Below, one piece after another: positions 27,458 through 35,093 of a DNA stretch of 41,139 bases (position 1 is the first letter of the stretch; each line of letters begins with the position of its first letter). A model generated the notes under the pieces. The model was not told where the DNA came from. It saw nothing but the letters and a program-made list of their open reading frames with translations, and made no database searches. Made by a program: the position numbers and the translations under genes. Source of the DNA: Planctomycetaceae bacterium (lineage in GTDB: Bacteria; Planctomycetota; Planctomycetia; Pirellulales; PNKZ01); contig JAEUIN010000406.1 in NCBI GenBank assembly GCA_016793115.1, positions 1-41,139 of the forward strand, read 5' to 3'.

Positions 27458-29404
27458 CTAAATCAGCTTACGGCGTTCCAACAAGTTCATGATCTGATCG
27501 ACACACTGGGCCGTCGAAAGCTTATCGGTTTCCAGCGTGAGATCGGGCGACTTCGGTGGTTCATAATTGGCCGACACGCCCGGAAACTCGGCAATCTCGC
27601 CGGAGTCGGCCTTGGCGTACATGCCCGCTGCGTCGCGCTTGCGTAGCACTTCACCGGGGGCGGTCAGATAGATTTCGACGAAGCGCTCCGCGCCGACCGT
27701 CTCGCGCGCCTTGCGGCGCACATCTTCGTCCGGCGCGAGAAACGCGCAGACCGCGATTACGCCCGCATCGTTGAAGAGCTTGGCGACCTCGATCGAGCGG
27801 CGCAAGTTTTCCGAGCGCTCCCAGGCCGAAAAGCCGAGCCCCTTCGAGATGCCGTGCCGCATGTTCTCGCCGTCGAGCACATACACGCTCTTGTGCGCGT
27901 CGAATAACCGGCGCTCCAGTGCGTAAGCGGTCGTGCTCTTCCCGGCGCCGGTCAACCCGGTCAACAAGACGGTCGCCGGACCGTGCCCGGTCCGCGCCGT
28001 GCGCTCCGGCAAGCTCACCGGGTTCGAGCTCTCCGGCTTCCGCTGTTCCGCCTCGACGACGTCCCACAGATCCGCGCCGAACCCGCCGAGCGTGCTTTCG
28101 CGGTCGATGATCATCCCCGCGCCGACGGTATTGTTCGTCAGTCGGTCGATGAAAATAAAGGCCCCGGTGTTGCGGTTCTTGCGATACGGATCGAAGGCGA
28201 CCGGCGAACTAAGCGTGATCTTGCAGCGCCCGACTTCGTTCATCTTCAGTTCGGTCGCATCTTGCCGATGGAGGGTGTTGACGTCGACTCGATAACGGAG
28301 CGCCGCGCAGCTCCCCGGCGCCGTCTTCGTGGTCTGCTTGATCAGATATTGCTTCCCGGGCGCGAGCGCTTGGTCGTTCATCCACACGACCATCGCTTCG
28401 AACGTCCGATCGACGCGTGGCAAGTTGTTGGGATGAACGAGCATGTCGCCGCGGCCGCAGTCGATTTCATCCTCCAGCGTGAGCGTGATCGATTGCGGGG
28501 CGAACGCCTCGTCGAGATCGCCGTCGAAGGTGACGATCCGCGCCACTTTGCTCTTGCGGCCCGACGGAATCGAAACGACCTCGTCTCCCTTACGCACGAC
28601 GCCCGAGGCGATCGTGCCGCAGAAGCCGCGGTAATCCAAATTGGGCCGGTTCACGTACTGCACCGGCAGGCGGAAATCGATCAGGTTGCGGTCGCTGGCG
28701 ATATGCACCGTTTCCAAGTAATGCATGAGCGTGCCGCCTTGATACCAAGGCATGTTCTCGCTCGCGTCGACGACGTTGTCCCCCTTCAGCGCCGAGACGG
28801 GAATGAAGTGCAGGTCGCCCATCTCGAGCTTCGTCACGAAGTCGGTGTACTCGCGCTTGATCTCCTCGAACCGCTCTTGCGAAAAGTCGACGAGGTCCAT
28901 CTTGTTGACGGCGATCACGACGTGCTTAATGCCCAACAGCGAAACGATGAAGCTGTGCCGCCGGGTTTGTTGCATCACGCCGTGCCGCGCGTCGATCAGG
29001 ATGATCGCCAGGTTGCACGTGCTCGCGCCGGTCGCCATGTTGCGCGTATACTGCTCGTGGCCCGGGCAGTCGGCGATGATGAACTTGCGCTTCGCCGTCG
29101 AAAAATAGCGGTAGGCCACGTCGATCGTGATTCCCTGCATCCGCTCTTCTTTGAGCCCGTCGACCAAGAGCGACAAGTCGACCTCGCCGCCGGCCGAGCT
29201 CTTCTTCGCGCTGTCGCGCGTCACCGCGGCCATCTGGTCTTCGTAGACCATTTTCGAGTCGTGCAGCAGCCGGCCGATGAGCGTGCTCTTGCCGTCGTCG
29301 ACGGACCCGCAAGTGAGCATTCGCAAAAGCTCCTTGCGCTCATGTTGCGCAAGGTACTCGTGAATATCACGTTCGATCAGTTCTTGTTCGGATTGCATCG
29401 TCAT
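27458..29404 (-). CDS. cysNC: Bifunctional sulfate adenylyltransferase subunit 1 / adenylylsulfate kinase (CysN-CysC fusion)
   Basis: A 648-residue fusion. Residues 1 to about 445 are CysN, the GTPase subunit that drives ATP sulfurylase: GSVDDGKST (33-41), DCPGHEQ, NKMD and the two following beta-barrel domains. From about 455 to the end is CysC, APS kinase: GLTGAGKSTTA P-loop, DGENMRHGISKGLGFS and RRSIEVAKLFNDAG. With CysD the enzyme turns sulfate and ATP into APS and then PAPS, for cysteine synthesis or for sulfation of polymers. The same fusion is known as NodQ in rhizobia. It lies 105 bp downstream of cysD on the same strand, with a very stable hairpin in the gap. No clear ribosome site precedes the ATG at 29404; a second in-frame ATG is two codons on. 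Confidence 0.95.
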   Translation of the reverse strand: MTMQSEQELIERDIHEYLAQHERKELLRMLTCGSVDDGKSTLIGRLLHDSKMVYEDQMAAVTRDSAKKSSAGGEVDLSLLVDGLKEERMQGITIDVAYRYFSTAKRKFIIADCPGHEQYTRNMATGASTCNLAIILIDARHGVMQQTRRHSFIVSLLGIKHVVIAVNKMDLVDFSQERFEEIKREYTDFVTKLEMGDLHFIPVSALKGDNVVDASENMPWYQGGTLMHYLETVHIASDRNLIDFRLPVQYVNRPNLDYRGFCGTIASGVVRKGDEVVSIPSGRKSKVARIVTFDGDLDEAFAPQSITLTLEDEIDCGRGDMLVHPNNLPRVDRTFEAMVVWMNDQALAPGKQYLIKQTTKTAPGSCAALRYRVDVNTLHRQDATELKMNEVGRCKITLSSPVAFDPYRKNRNTGAFIFIDRLTNNTVGAGMIIDRESTLGGFGADLWDVVEAEQRKPESSNPVSLPERTARTGHGPATVLLTGLTGAGKSTTAYALERRLFDAHKSVYVLDGENMRHGISKGLGFSAWERSENLRRSIEVAKLFNDAGVIAVCAFLAPDEDVRRKARETVGAERFVEIYLTAPGEVLRKRDAAGMYAKADSGEIAEFPGVSANYEPPKSPDLTLETDKLSTAQCVDQIMNLLERRKLI

Positions 29405-29448
29405 GAAATACAGCCGTTGTCTAACGTTTCGAAACGATGAAGGCGGAG

Positions 29449-29495
29449 CGATGAGCGCTGAAGTTCGGATGTCGACCGAACTTCAGCGCTCATCG
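29449..29495 (-). promoter_or_regulatory. Perfect 20-bp hairpin between cysD and cysNC
   Basis: Arms 29449-29468 and 29476-29495 are perfectly complementary over 20 bp with a 7-nt loop. The core reads GAGCGCTGAAGTTCGG on the plus strand. It starts 14 nt after the cysD stop codon and ends 44 nt before the cysNC start. No U tract follows on the minus strand. It could terminate, attenuate or stabilise the cysD end of an operon transcript, and so set a CysD:CysNC ratio (inferred). Confidence 0.6.
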
Positions 29496-29509
29496 ATCAT
29501 CGTTCCGAC

Positions 29510-30424
29510 TTAGAAGTATCCTTGTCGTTTCTTTTCTTCCATCGACCCCTGTTCGTCGTGGTCGATCACGCGGCCTTGGCGTTCGCTCGTCTTGGCTAGC
29601 AGCATTTCTTGGATGATTTCGGGCAGCGTCGTCGAGGTCGATTCGATCGCGCCCGAGAGCGGATAGCAGCCCAAGGTGCGAAAGCGGACCATCTTGATTT
29701 CCGGCTTCTCGCCCTCTTTGAGCGGCAGCCGATGGTCGTCGACCATGATCAGATTGCCGTCGCGTTTCACGACCGGTCGCGGCTTCGCGAAGTAGAGATC
29801 GGGAAGCGGAATCTGCTCCAGGTGCACGTACTGCCAGACGTCGAGTTCGGTCCAGTTCGACAACGGGAAAACGCGGATGCTCTCTCCCTTGTTCACCTTG
29901 CCGTTGTACAAGCTCCACAGTTCGGGCCGCTGATTCTTGGGATCCCACACGTGGAACTTGTCGCGGAACGAGTAGACGCGTTCCTTCGCGCGGCTCTTCT
30001 CTTCGTCGCGCCGTGCCCCGCCGAACGCGGCGTCGAATTGATACTTGTCCAAGGCCTGCTTAAGCGCCTCGGTCTTCATGATGTTCGTGTGTTTCTGGCT
30101 GCCGTGCGTGATCGGGCCGATCCCTTGCGCGATGCCCTCGGGATTCGAATACACGATCAGCTTCAGGTTGTATTCCTTCGCGATCCAAGCGCGAAAGCGG
30201 TACATCTCTTGAAACTTCCACAGCGTATCGACGTGCAACAGCGGAAACGGCGGCGGCGCGGGATAAAACGCCTTCTGCGCGACGCGCAACATCGCCATCG
30301 AATCTTTGCCGAGCGAGAACAGCATCACCGGGTTTTCAAACTCGGCCGCGACTTCGCGAATGATGTGGATGCTCTCGGCCTCAAGTTGCCGCAGATGCGT
30401 CAGCGAATAAGAAGACTCGGTCAT
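29510..30424 (-). CDS. cysD: Sulfate adenylyltransferase subunit 2
   Basis: A 304-residue catalytic subunit of the heteromeric ATP sulfurylase. The PP-loop SLGKDSMAML (37-46) binds ATP. Other family segments are HVDTLWKFQEMYRFRAWIAKE, GIGPITHGSQKHTNIMKTEAL, AFGGARRDEEKSRAKER, FPLSNWTELDVWQY and RFRTLGCYPLSGAIES. The C-terminal end (MEEKKRQGYF) is also typical, so the gene is complete. The enzyme adenylates sulfate to APS, driven by the GTPase CysN encoded just downstream. ATG at 30424-30422; no ribosome site is obvious, and a perfect inverted repeat lies 27 nt upstream. Planctomycetes can use activated sulfate both for cysteine and for sulfated polymers; the window does not show which. Confidence 0.95.
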   Translation of the reverse strand: MTESSYSLTHLRQLEAESIHIIREVAAEFENPVMLFSLGKDSMAMLRVAQKAFYPAPPPFPLLHVDTLWKFQEMYRFRAWIAKEYNLKLIVYSNPEGIAQGIGPITHGSQKHTNIMKTEALKQALDKYQFDAAFGGARRDEEKSRAKERVYSFRDKFHVWDPKNQRPELWSLYNGKVNKGESIRVFPLSNWTELDVWQYVHLEQIPLPDLYFAKPRPVVKRDGNLIMVDDHRLPLKEGEKPEIKMVRFRTLGCYPLSGAIESTSTTLPEIIQEMLLAKTSERQGRVIDHDEQGSMEEKKRQGYF

Positions 30425-30450
30425 GGGCGAATGGCGATCTCAGGCGCTGG

Positions 30451-30479
30451 GCGTCGTTCGATTCGAAACCGAACGACGC
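30451..30479 (-). promoter_or_regulatory. Perfect inverted repeat upstream of cysD
   Basis: GCGTCGTTCG (30451-30460) and CGAACGACGC (30470-30479) form a perfect 10-bp inverted repeat with a 9-nt loop, 26 nt upstream of the cysD start codon. It could be an operator or a leader hairpin of the cysD transcript. The 240-bp region to 30662 has no other clear feature. Confidence 0.4.
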
Positions 30480-30662
30480 ACGGGAAGTGGGGGTCGACGC
30501 CGAAGCGTTCGAACACGTCGGGAAGGCTCGCACACGCTTCAGGAAGCGCGAGCACGGAAGAGCGTGCGGCGAACGCAATACGCGCCGCACAAGGCTCTCC
30601 TTAGCCGGCAACTTGCGTAAGTATAGGGAACTTGGGCGAGAGCGAAAAGGTCGATTGGGCAG

Positions 30663-31343
30663 TCAGATTCCTTTGCGCAACACGAGTTTGAGCTGCGTCG
30701 CCTCGGAAACCGCGCGCGGCGTTATCATTCGCCGTTCGAGCGGCAAATCGCCCCCTTCGAGCATTCGGATGAACGTCTCGTACGGCCGCCAATTGAGCTC
30801 TCCCAGCCGGCACACGGCCCCGCATTCTTCACCGGTCGCCTCGCGAAACGCCTTGTAGATCAACTCCGAACAATACAGCTTCTCGTCGTCGAAGTCGTAG
30901 CGCATGTCGTACGGCTTGCCGAGATGCCGCCGCGCTGCGGCGATCATCACAGGCAGCTTGTCTGCATACTTTTCCTCAAAGCGATACACGGCGAATCCGG
31001 CTTGCCGGCCGCGGGCGATCCACTGGGCGAGCGGCGTTTCCTTGACCGGCTCCACGGCTTCCACCACGACCCACGCCTCGTCGCGCCGGGCGACGATGCC
31101 GCAGTGCGAGTAGGGTGATTGCGTCGCTCCCTCGATCGCATTGATCAGCGGGCCGCGCGGCGACGATTGAAAAACCAAGTCGCCGAGCCGCGGCACATAG
31201 GCTGCTATCGCGGCCGGCGGCGGCGCTTCGGGAGTCGTCGCCTCCGCCGACTCCGGCGGCCGACAGCCGGTCAGAACGGACGCCGAGAGCATTGCCGCCC
31301 AAGCGACCCCTACCGACGATCGACCGCCGTGAAACCGTTTCAT
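30663..31343 (-). CDS. YiiX/YebB-like NlpC/P60-superfamily lipoprotein
   Basis: A 226-residue protein with a lipoprotein signal peptide ending LTGC (lipidated Cys27). Then a proline/alanine linker and a permuted papain-like fold: GDLVFQ, SPYSHCGIV with the likely catalytic His, and LYCSELIYKAF with the likely catalytic Cys. This is the YiiX/YebB-like arrangement (PF05708) of the NlpC/P60 superfamily, whose members hydrolyse amide or peptide bonds, often in peptidoglycan or lipids. The substrate is unknown. The ATG at 31343 follows GGGAG with 9 nt spacing; six upstream codons in frame are not needed. It lies 41 bp downstream of the exported methyltransferase gene on the same strand, so the two may form an operon of envelope proteins. 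Confidence 0.82.
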   Translation of the reverse strand: MKRFHGGRSSVGVAWAAMLSASVLTGCRPPESAEATTPEAPPPAAIAAYVPRLGDLVFQSSPRGPLINAIEGATQSPYSHCGIVARRDEAWVVVEAVEPVKETPLAQWIARGRQAGFAVYRFEEKYADKLPVMIAAARRHLGKPYDMRYDFDDEKLYCSELIYKAFREATGEECGAVCRLGELNWRPYETFIRMLEGGDLPLERRMITPRAVSEATQLKLVLRKGI

Positions 31344-31384
31344 AACGCACTCCCTCGCCAAGCTTCCAGGCCTTTAACGATCGC

Positions 31385-32149
31385 CTACCGATCATCCTTC
31401 CCAAACCACATCATATGCTGCCAAGGCAAGCCGTCGAATTGTTGCGCGAGCTTGTAACCGCTGGGCTCCAGTTCTTTCAGAATCTGTTCCTTCGTCATCT
31501 TGTGCTCAAGCTTGATCGGCACGTTCGGATCTTCCAGCCGAAACTCGACAAGCACCAGCTTGCCGTCGGGCTTGAGCGCCCGACGCATCGCCGCGAGCAT
31601 CTGTTCGGGATGCGAGAACTCATGGTAGACGTCGACGCAGAGAATCACGTCGCACGATTCCGGCGGCAGCAGCGGGTCGACGACCGTGCCGAGCACCGGC
31701 TTGATGTTCTTCACGCGATCCGCCTTCGCACGCTCGTTCAACAGCGTGAGCATTTCCGGCTGGATGTCGACGGCGTAGATCAACCCTTTCGGGCCGACCC
31801 GCTTGGCCATCTTGAGAGTGTAGAAGCCGTTGCCGCAGCCCATATCGCACACGACCTGGCCGGGCGCGAGCTTCAGCTCGCGCATCAGCTTGTCGCAATC
31901 TTCTTCGCGCTGCCGCGAATCGCGCGTGAGCCAAGGCGCGCCGAGAAAGTGCATCGTCTGCGCGATGGTGCGCCCTTTATAAGTCTCCAAAGCAGGCGGA
32001 ATTTTCACGGGTGCGGCCGTCGCCTGGGGGACGGAGGCGGCCGGTTTCCCCGTCGCGTCCTGCGCCGCCGAGCGATCCGCGGCGAGTCCTCCGGCCAAGA
32101 CAAAGAACGCCACCGCGCCGCGCCCGATAATTCGAATAAGAAAAAGCAT
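31385..32149 (-). CDS. Class I SAM-dependent methyltransferase with an export signal
   Basis: A 254-residue protein. The N-terminus (MLFLIRIIGRGAVAFFVLAGG, then an alanine-rich stretch ending RSAAQ) looks like a signal peptide or membrane anchor. Residues about 90-225 form a class I methyltransferase core: VCDMGCGNGFYTLKMA (motif I), YAVDIQPEML (motif II), CDVILCVDVYHEF and LKPDGKLVLVEF. The substrate cannot be told. An exported SAM-dependent enzyme is odd because SAM is cytoplasmic; the segment may instead anchor it with the active site inside. It is divergent from the DUF3467/SecA-like pair and sits upstream of the YiiX-like lipoprotein gene. Confidence 0.85.
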   Translation of the reverse strand: MLFLIRIIGRGAVAFFVLAGGLAADRSAAQDATGKPAASVPQATAAPVKIPPALETYKGRTIAQTMHFLGAPWLTRDSRQREEDCDKLMRELKLAPGQVVCDMGCGNGFYTLKMAKRVGPKGLIYAVDIQPEMLTLLNERAKADRVKNIKPVLGTVVDPLLPPESCDVILCVDVYHEFSHPEQMLAAMRRALKPDGKLVLVEFRLEDPNVPIKLEHKMTKEQILKELEPSGYKLAQQFDGLPWQHMMWFGKDDR

Positions 32150-32278
32150 GACTTGCCGACGACTCGAAGAGAGAAGCGTTCCAGGCCGCAGCGGTCATCA
32201 TCGGGCGAGCAAGCTCGGCGGGCAACACGTGTCCGCGGAGAAACGCCTTCGCTCCCGCCGACAAAGTGCCGGCTGCCG

Positions 32279-32308
32279 TTGGCAGTCGTACGGAAATTCG
32301 TCTACGAT
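32279..32308 (+). promoter_or_regulatory. Putative sigma-70-like promoter for the DUF3467/SecA-like genes
   Basis: TTGGCA (32279-32284) and TACGAT (32303-32308) are 18 nt apart, 63 nt upstream of the DUF3467 start, inside the 222-bp divergent gap. The -35 matches the consensus at five of six positions and the -10 at four. Confidence 0.4.
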
Positions 32309-32371
32309 GCGCGAGCACGTCCGGGCCGCTAAGGCTCGATACACACACGTTTCGCTTGAGGAATTCGCACC

Positions 32372-32713
32372 ATGGCCGAACAAGCCAAACCCGAAGCCCC
32401 GCGCGCACCCGCGCCGCAACCGATCGACGAATCCAAGGTCGACTCGCAATATGCCAACTTTTTCCGCGTAACGAACACCGGCGAGGAGCTGATCGTCGAT
32501 TTCGGCCTCAACGCCGCGACGGTCGAATCGCAACACATCCCGGTCGTCCTGGGCCAACGGGTCGTGCTCAACCACTTCACGGCGAAGCGCCTGTTCCAAG
32601 CACTCGGTCTAACGCTTGAGCGGCACGAAAAGACGTTCGGCATCGTCGAGACGAACGTGCAGCGGCGCATCCTGCCGAGCGCTCCGCAAGCCCCGGCGCG
32701 GCCGAACACTTAA
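32372..32713 (+). CDS. DUF3467-containing protein
   Basis: A 113-residue protein. The first 25 residues are proline/alanine-rich and probably disordered. The rest carries the DUF3467 pattern: YANFFRVTNTGEELIVDFGL, RVVLNHFTAKRLFQAL, and a final FG(I/V)VET. This small conserved bacterial domain has no established function. The ATG follows GAGGA with about 10 nt spacing. It ends 24 bp before the SecA-like gene, so the two are probably co-transcribed; a functional link is not known to me. Confidence 0.85.
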   Translation: MAEQAKPEAPRAPAPQPIDESKVDSQYANFFRVTNTGEELIVDFGLNAATVESQHIPVVLGQRVVLNHFTAKRLFQALGLTLERHEKTFGIVETNVQRRILPSAPQAPARPNT

Positions 32714-32737
32714 TCGGCCGCTGTTCTGGTTCGTCGC

Positions 32738-34648
32738 ATGTGGCACGTCCCTTCGAGTTGGCGTTTGTCGTCGTGGCGGCGCAAAGCTTTGCCCGCCTCG
32801 CTCGCCTACGAGCGCCAATTCGCCTCCGCCGCCGACGACGCTTTGCTGCAGGCGAGCCGTGCGCTCGGCTATCGCATTAAATCGGGCGAACCGCTCGGGC
32901 CGATATTGCCGGAAGCGATCGGCCTCGTGCGCGAGGCATCGCGTCGAACGCTCGGCCTGCGGCAGTACGACGTACAACTTCTCGGCGGGCTGGCGCTGTT
33001 GCGCCGGGCGATCGTCGAGATGCAGACGGGCGAAGGGAAGACCCTCACCGCTTTGCTGCCCGTCTTCCTGCGCGCGCTCGCCGGGAAAGGGATGCACGTC
33101 GCCACGGCCAACGACTATCTCGCCGCGCGCGACGCCGAAACGCTCCGGCCGGTTTACGAAGCGCTGGGACTGCGCGTCGGAGTCGTCACGGCCGACGCCT
33201 CTCCAAGTCAACGCCGCGCGGCGTATCGCGCCGACATTACCTACGGTACGGCCAAAGAGTTCGGCTTCGATTTTCTTCGCGATCGGATCGAACTGCGCAA
33301 ACGTACCGAACGCGGCGGCGGAGTTCTCGGCCGCGAAGCCGACGTCGCCCTACAACGCCCGCCGTATGCCGCGCTGATCGACGAAGCCGACGCCATTCTC
33401 ATCGACGAAGCGGGGACTCCTCTGGTGATCGGCGGCGCGCTCGGCGCGACGCGCGTCGCCGAAGCGGCTTGCTATCGCTGGAGCGCCGCCAGCACCGCCC
33501 AATTTCGCGAAGGAACCGACTTTATCGTCTCCGAACGCCCGCGGCGTTTGGATCTCACGGCCGACGGACGTCGCAAGGCCCGCGATCTCCCCAAACCGCG
33601 CGAAGCGGCCGGGCTGGCGTTGTCGTCACTGTACGAATTCATCGAGCGGGCCCTGCGCGTCGAGCGCGACTATCTGCGCGAGCGGCACTATGTCGTTCGC
33701 GATAATCCGCGCGAGCGACGGCAAGAGGTGCTCATCATCGACGAGTTCACCGGCCGACCCGGCGAAGGCCGCCGCTGGCAGGACGGCATCCACGAAGCGA
33801 TCGAAGCCAAGGAAGGTCTGGCGATTCAATTTCAAGAAAGTCAGGCCGCGCGCGTCACCGTGCAAAGCTTCTTCCAGCGCTATCCGTTGCTCTCAGGGAT
33901 GACAGGTACGGCTGCGGCCGCGCGTCGCGAGTTGGGCAAGACCTACCGCGCGGAAGTCATCGTCGTGCCGACGCACCGACCTTGCTTGCGTCGGGAGTTG
34001 CCGCCCCGCGTGTTCGGCACCGCAGAGGCAAAATGGCGCGCCGTCGCCGATGAAATTGAATCCATGCGCGCGCTCGGCAGGCCGGTGCTCATCGGCACGC
34101 GCTCGATCGATCGCAGCGAGCATCTTTCGCGCTTGCTCACGGCGAGCGCAATCCCGCACGACGTGCTGAATGCTTATCAATTGGCGAACGAGGCGAAGAT
34201 CGTCGAACGCGCCGGCGAGGCGGGCCGCGTCACCGTGGCCACGAACATGGCCGGTCGCGGAACCGACATCAAGCTCGACGACCGCGCCGCGGCGGCCGGC
34301 GGACTGCATGTGATCGGCACGGAATTGAATGAGTCGCGCCGAATCGATCGGCAGCTCAGCGGACGCGCGGCGCGGCAAGGAGATCCGGGGTCGTTCCGAC
34401 AGTTTCTCGCGCTTGACGACGATATTCTTAGGGTAGGCCTGGGTGAAGCCGCGGCCCGCTCGCTGCAGGCCCAGGGCGCGGAACGCGCCGGCCCGTGGGA
34501 CCACCGCGCAAACCTGTTTCGCCGAGCCCAACGTCGACTTGAGTCGCGCTCGTATACGGCCCGCCGGATCTTGCAGTATCAGGACCAAGAGCGAGCCAAG
34601 GCCTACCACGAGATGGGGCTCGACGTTTACCTCGACGCCCCTCCGTAG
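32738..34648 (+). CDS. Short SecA-like preprotein translocase ATPase
   Basis: A 636-residue protein with a full SecA-type motor: QTGEGKT Walker A (96-102), ANDYLAARDAE, TYGTAKEFGFDFLRDR, a DEAD-type Walker B in IDEADAILIDEAGTPLVI, SGMTGTAAA, TNMAGRGTDIKL and LSGRAARQGDPGS. The preprotein cross-linking region between the two motor halves is present. It stops soon after the start of the helical scaffold (RRAQRRLESRSYTARRILQYQDQ), so the helical wing and the C-terminal zinc/SecB-binding tail of standard SecA (800-900 residues) are missing. It is therefore probably an accessory SecA, perhaps for a subset of exported proteins, with a full-length SecA elsewhere. No ribosome site is seen at the ATG; coupling to the DUF3467 gene would explain that. 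Confidence 0.87.
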   Translation: MWHVPSSWRLSSWRRKALPASLAYERQFASAADDALLQASRALGYRIKSGEPLGPILPEAIGLVREASRRTLGLRQYDVQLLGGLALLRRAIVEMQTGEGKTLTALLPVFLRALAGKGMHVATANDYLAARDAETLRPVYEALGLRVGVVTADASPSQRRAAYRADITYGTAKEFGFDFLRDRIELRKRTERGGGVLGREADVALQRPPYAALIDEADAILIDEAGTPLVIGGALGATRVAEAACYRWSAASTAQFREGTDFIVSERPRRLDLTADGRRKARDLPKPREAAGLALSSLYEFIERALRVERDYLRERHYVVRDNPRERRQEVLIIDEFTGRPGEGRRWQDGIHEAIEAKEGLAIQFQESQAARVTVQSFFQRYPLLSGMTGTAAAARRELGKTYRAEVIVVPTHRPCLRRELPPRVFGTAEAKWRAVADEIESMRALGRPVLIGTRSIDRSEHLSRLLTASAIPHDVLNAYQLANEAKIVERAGEAGRVTVATNMAGRGTDIKLDDRAAAAGGLHVIGTELNESRRIDRQLSGRAARQGDPGSFRQFLALDDDILRVGLGEAAARSLQAQGAERAGPWDHRANLFRRAQRRLESRSYTARRILQYQDQERAKAYHEMGLDVYLDAPP

Positions 34649-34824
34649 GCGATGAGGCTCCGCCGAGGTCGGCCCATACGATCCTAAGTCCATATGCGCA
34701 CGTCGGTTACACGCGAGCGGCATGACGGCCGCGATGCCTTGTCGCAGACCGCCGGGCTTGACGAAACCTCTACCATATCCGTAAGTTACGAAATTCCATC
34801 GGGTCTGCCGATTGGTCGCCGCAC

Positions 34825-34898
34825 GCCACCTTAGCTTCAATTGGTAGAGCACCGCTTTCGTAAAGCGGGGGTCGCGGGTTCGAATCCCGCAGGTGGCT
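34825..34898 (+). tRNA. tRNA-Thr (anticodon CGU)
   Basis: A 74-nt cloverleaf: acceptor GCCACCT/AGGTGGC with discriminator T, D arm with GGTA, anticodon stem CCGCT/AGCGG holding the loop TTCGTAA (anticodon CGT, reads ACG), and T arm GCGGG-TTCGAAT-CCCGC. CCA is not encoded. A TTGACG sequence at 34758-34763 may be its -35 box, but no good -10 was seen. A 9-bp hairpin follows at 34915-34936. Confidence 0.97.
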
Positions 34899-34914
34899 CT
34901 TTGTCGTCCGGTCG

Positions 34915-34936
34915 TTCCGCTTCGCACGAAGCGGAA
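34915..34936 (+). terminator. Hairpin downstream of tRNA-Thr
   Basis: TTCCGCTTC (34915-34923) and GAAGCGGAA (34928-34936) form a perfect 9-bp stem with a GCAC loop, 16 nt after the tRNA. No U tract follows. A termination or 3'-processing signal for the tRNA transcript is likely; the next gene starts 157 nt further on. Confidence 0.45.
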
Positions 34937-35093
34937 GACGCGGGCGACGCCGCGACCGAGGATCGGGCCACGGCGAGTCGGGGACGCGAGCCGCGAAGCT
35001 CGTCGCCGGCTCATTCTTGCGACACGGACGTCGGAGCGCGGGCACGACGGAGTTCGCGAAAAAGTTTCGAAGTTTCAGGGGGAGATGGTACGT

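Noticed and set aside
27983..29440. 485-codon plus-strand frame opposite cysNC
   Set aside because: Antisense shadow; Arg/Val/Asp/His-rich and without motifs, while the other strand encodes CysN-CysC.
34893..35093. Upstream extension of the TPR/alpha-CTD frame
   Set aside because: It overlaps the tRNA-Thr gene and the hairpin after it. The ATG at 35094 has a strong ribosome site.
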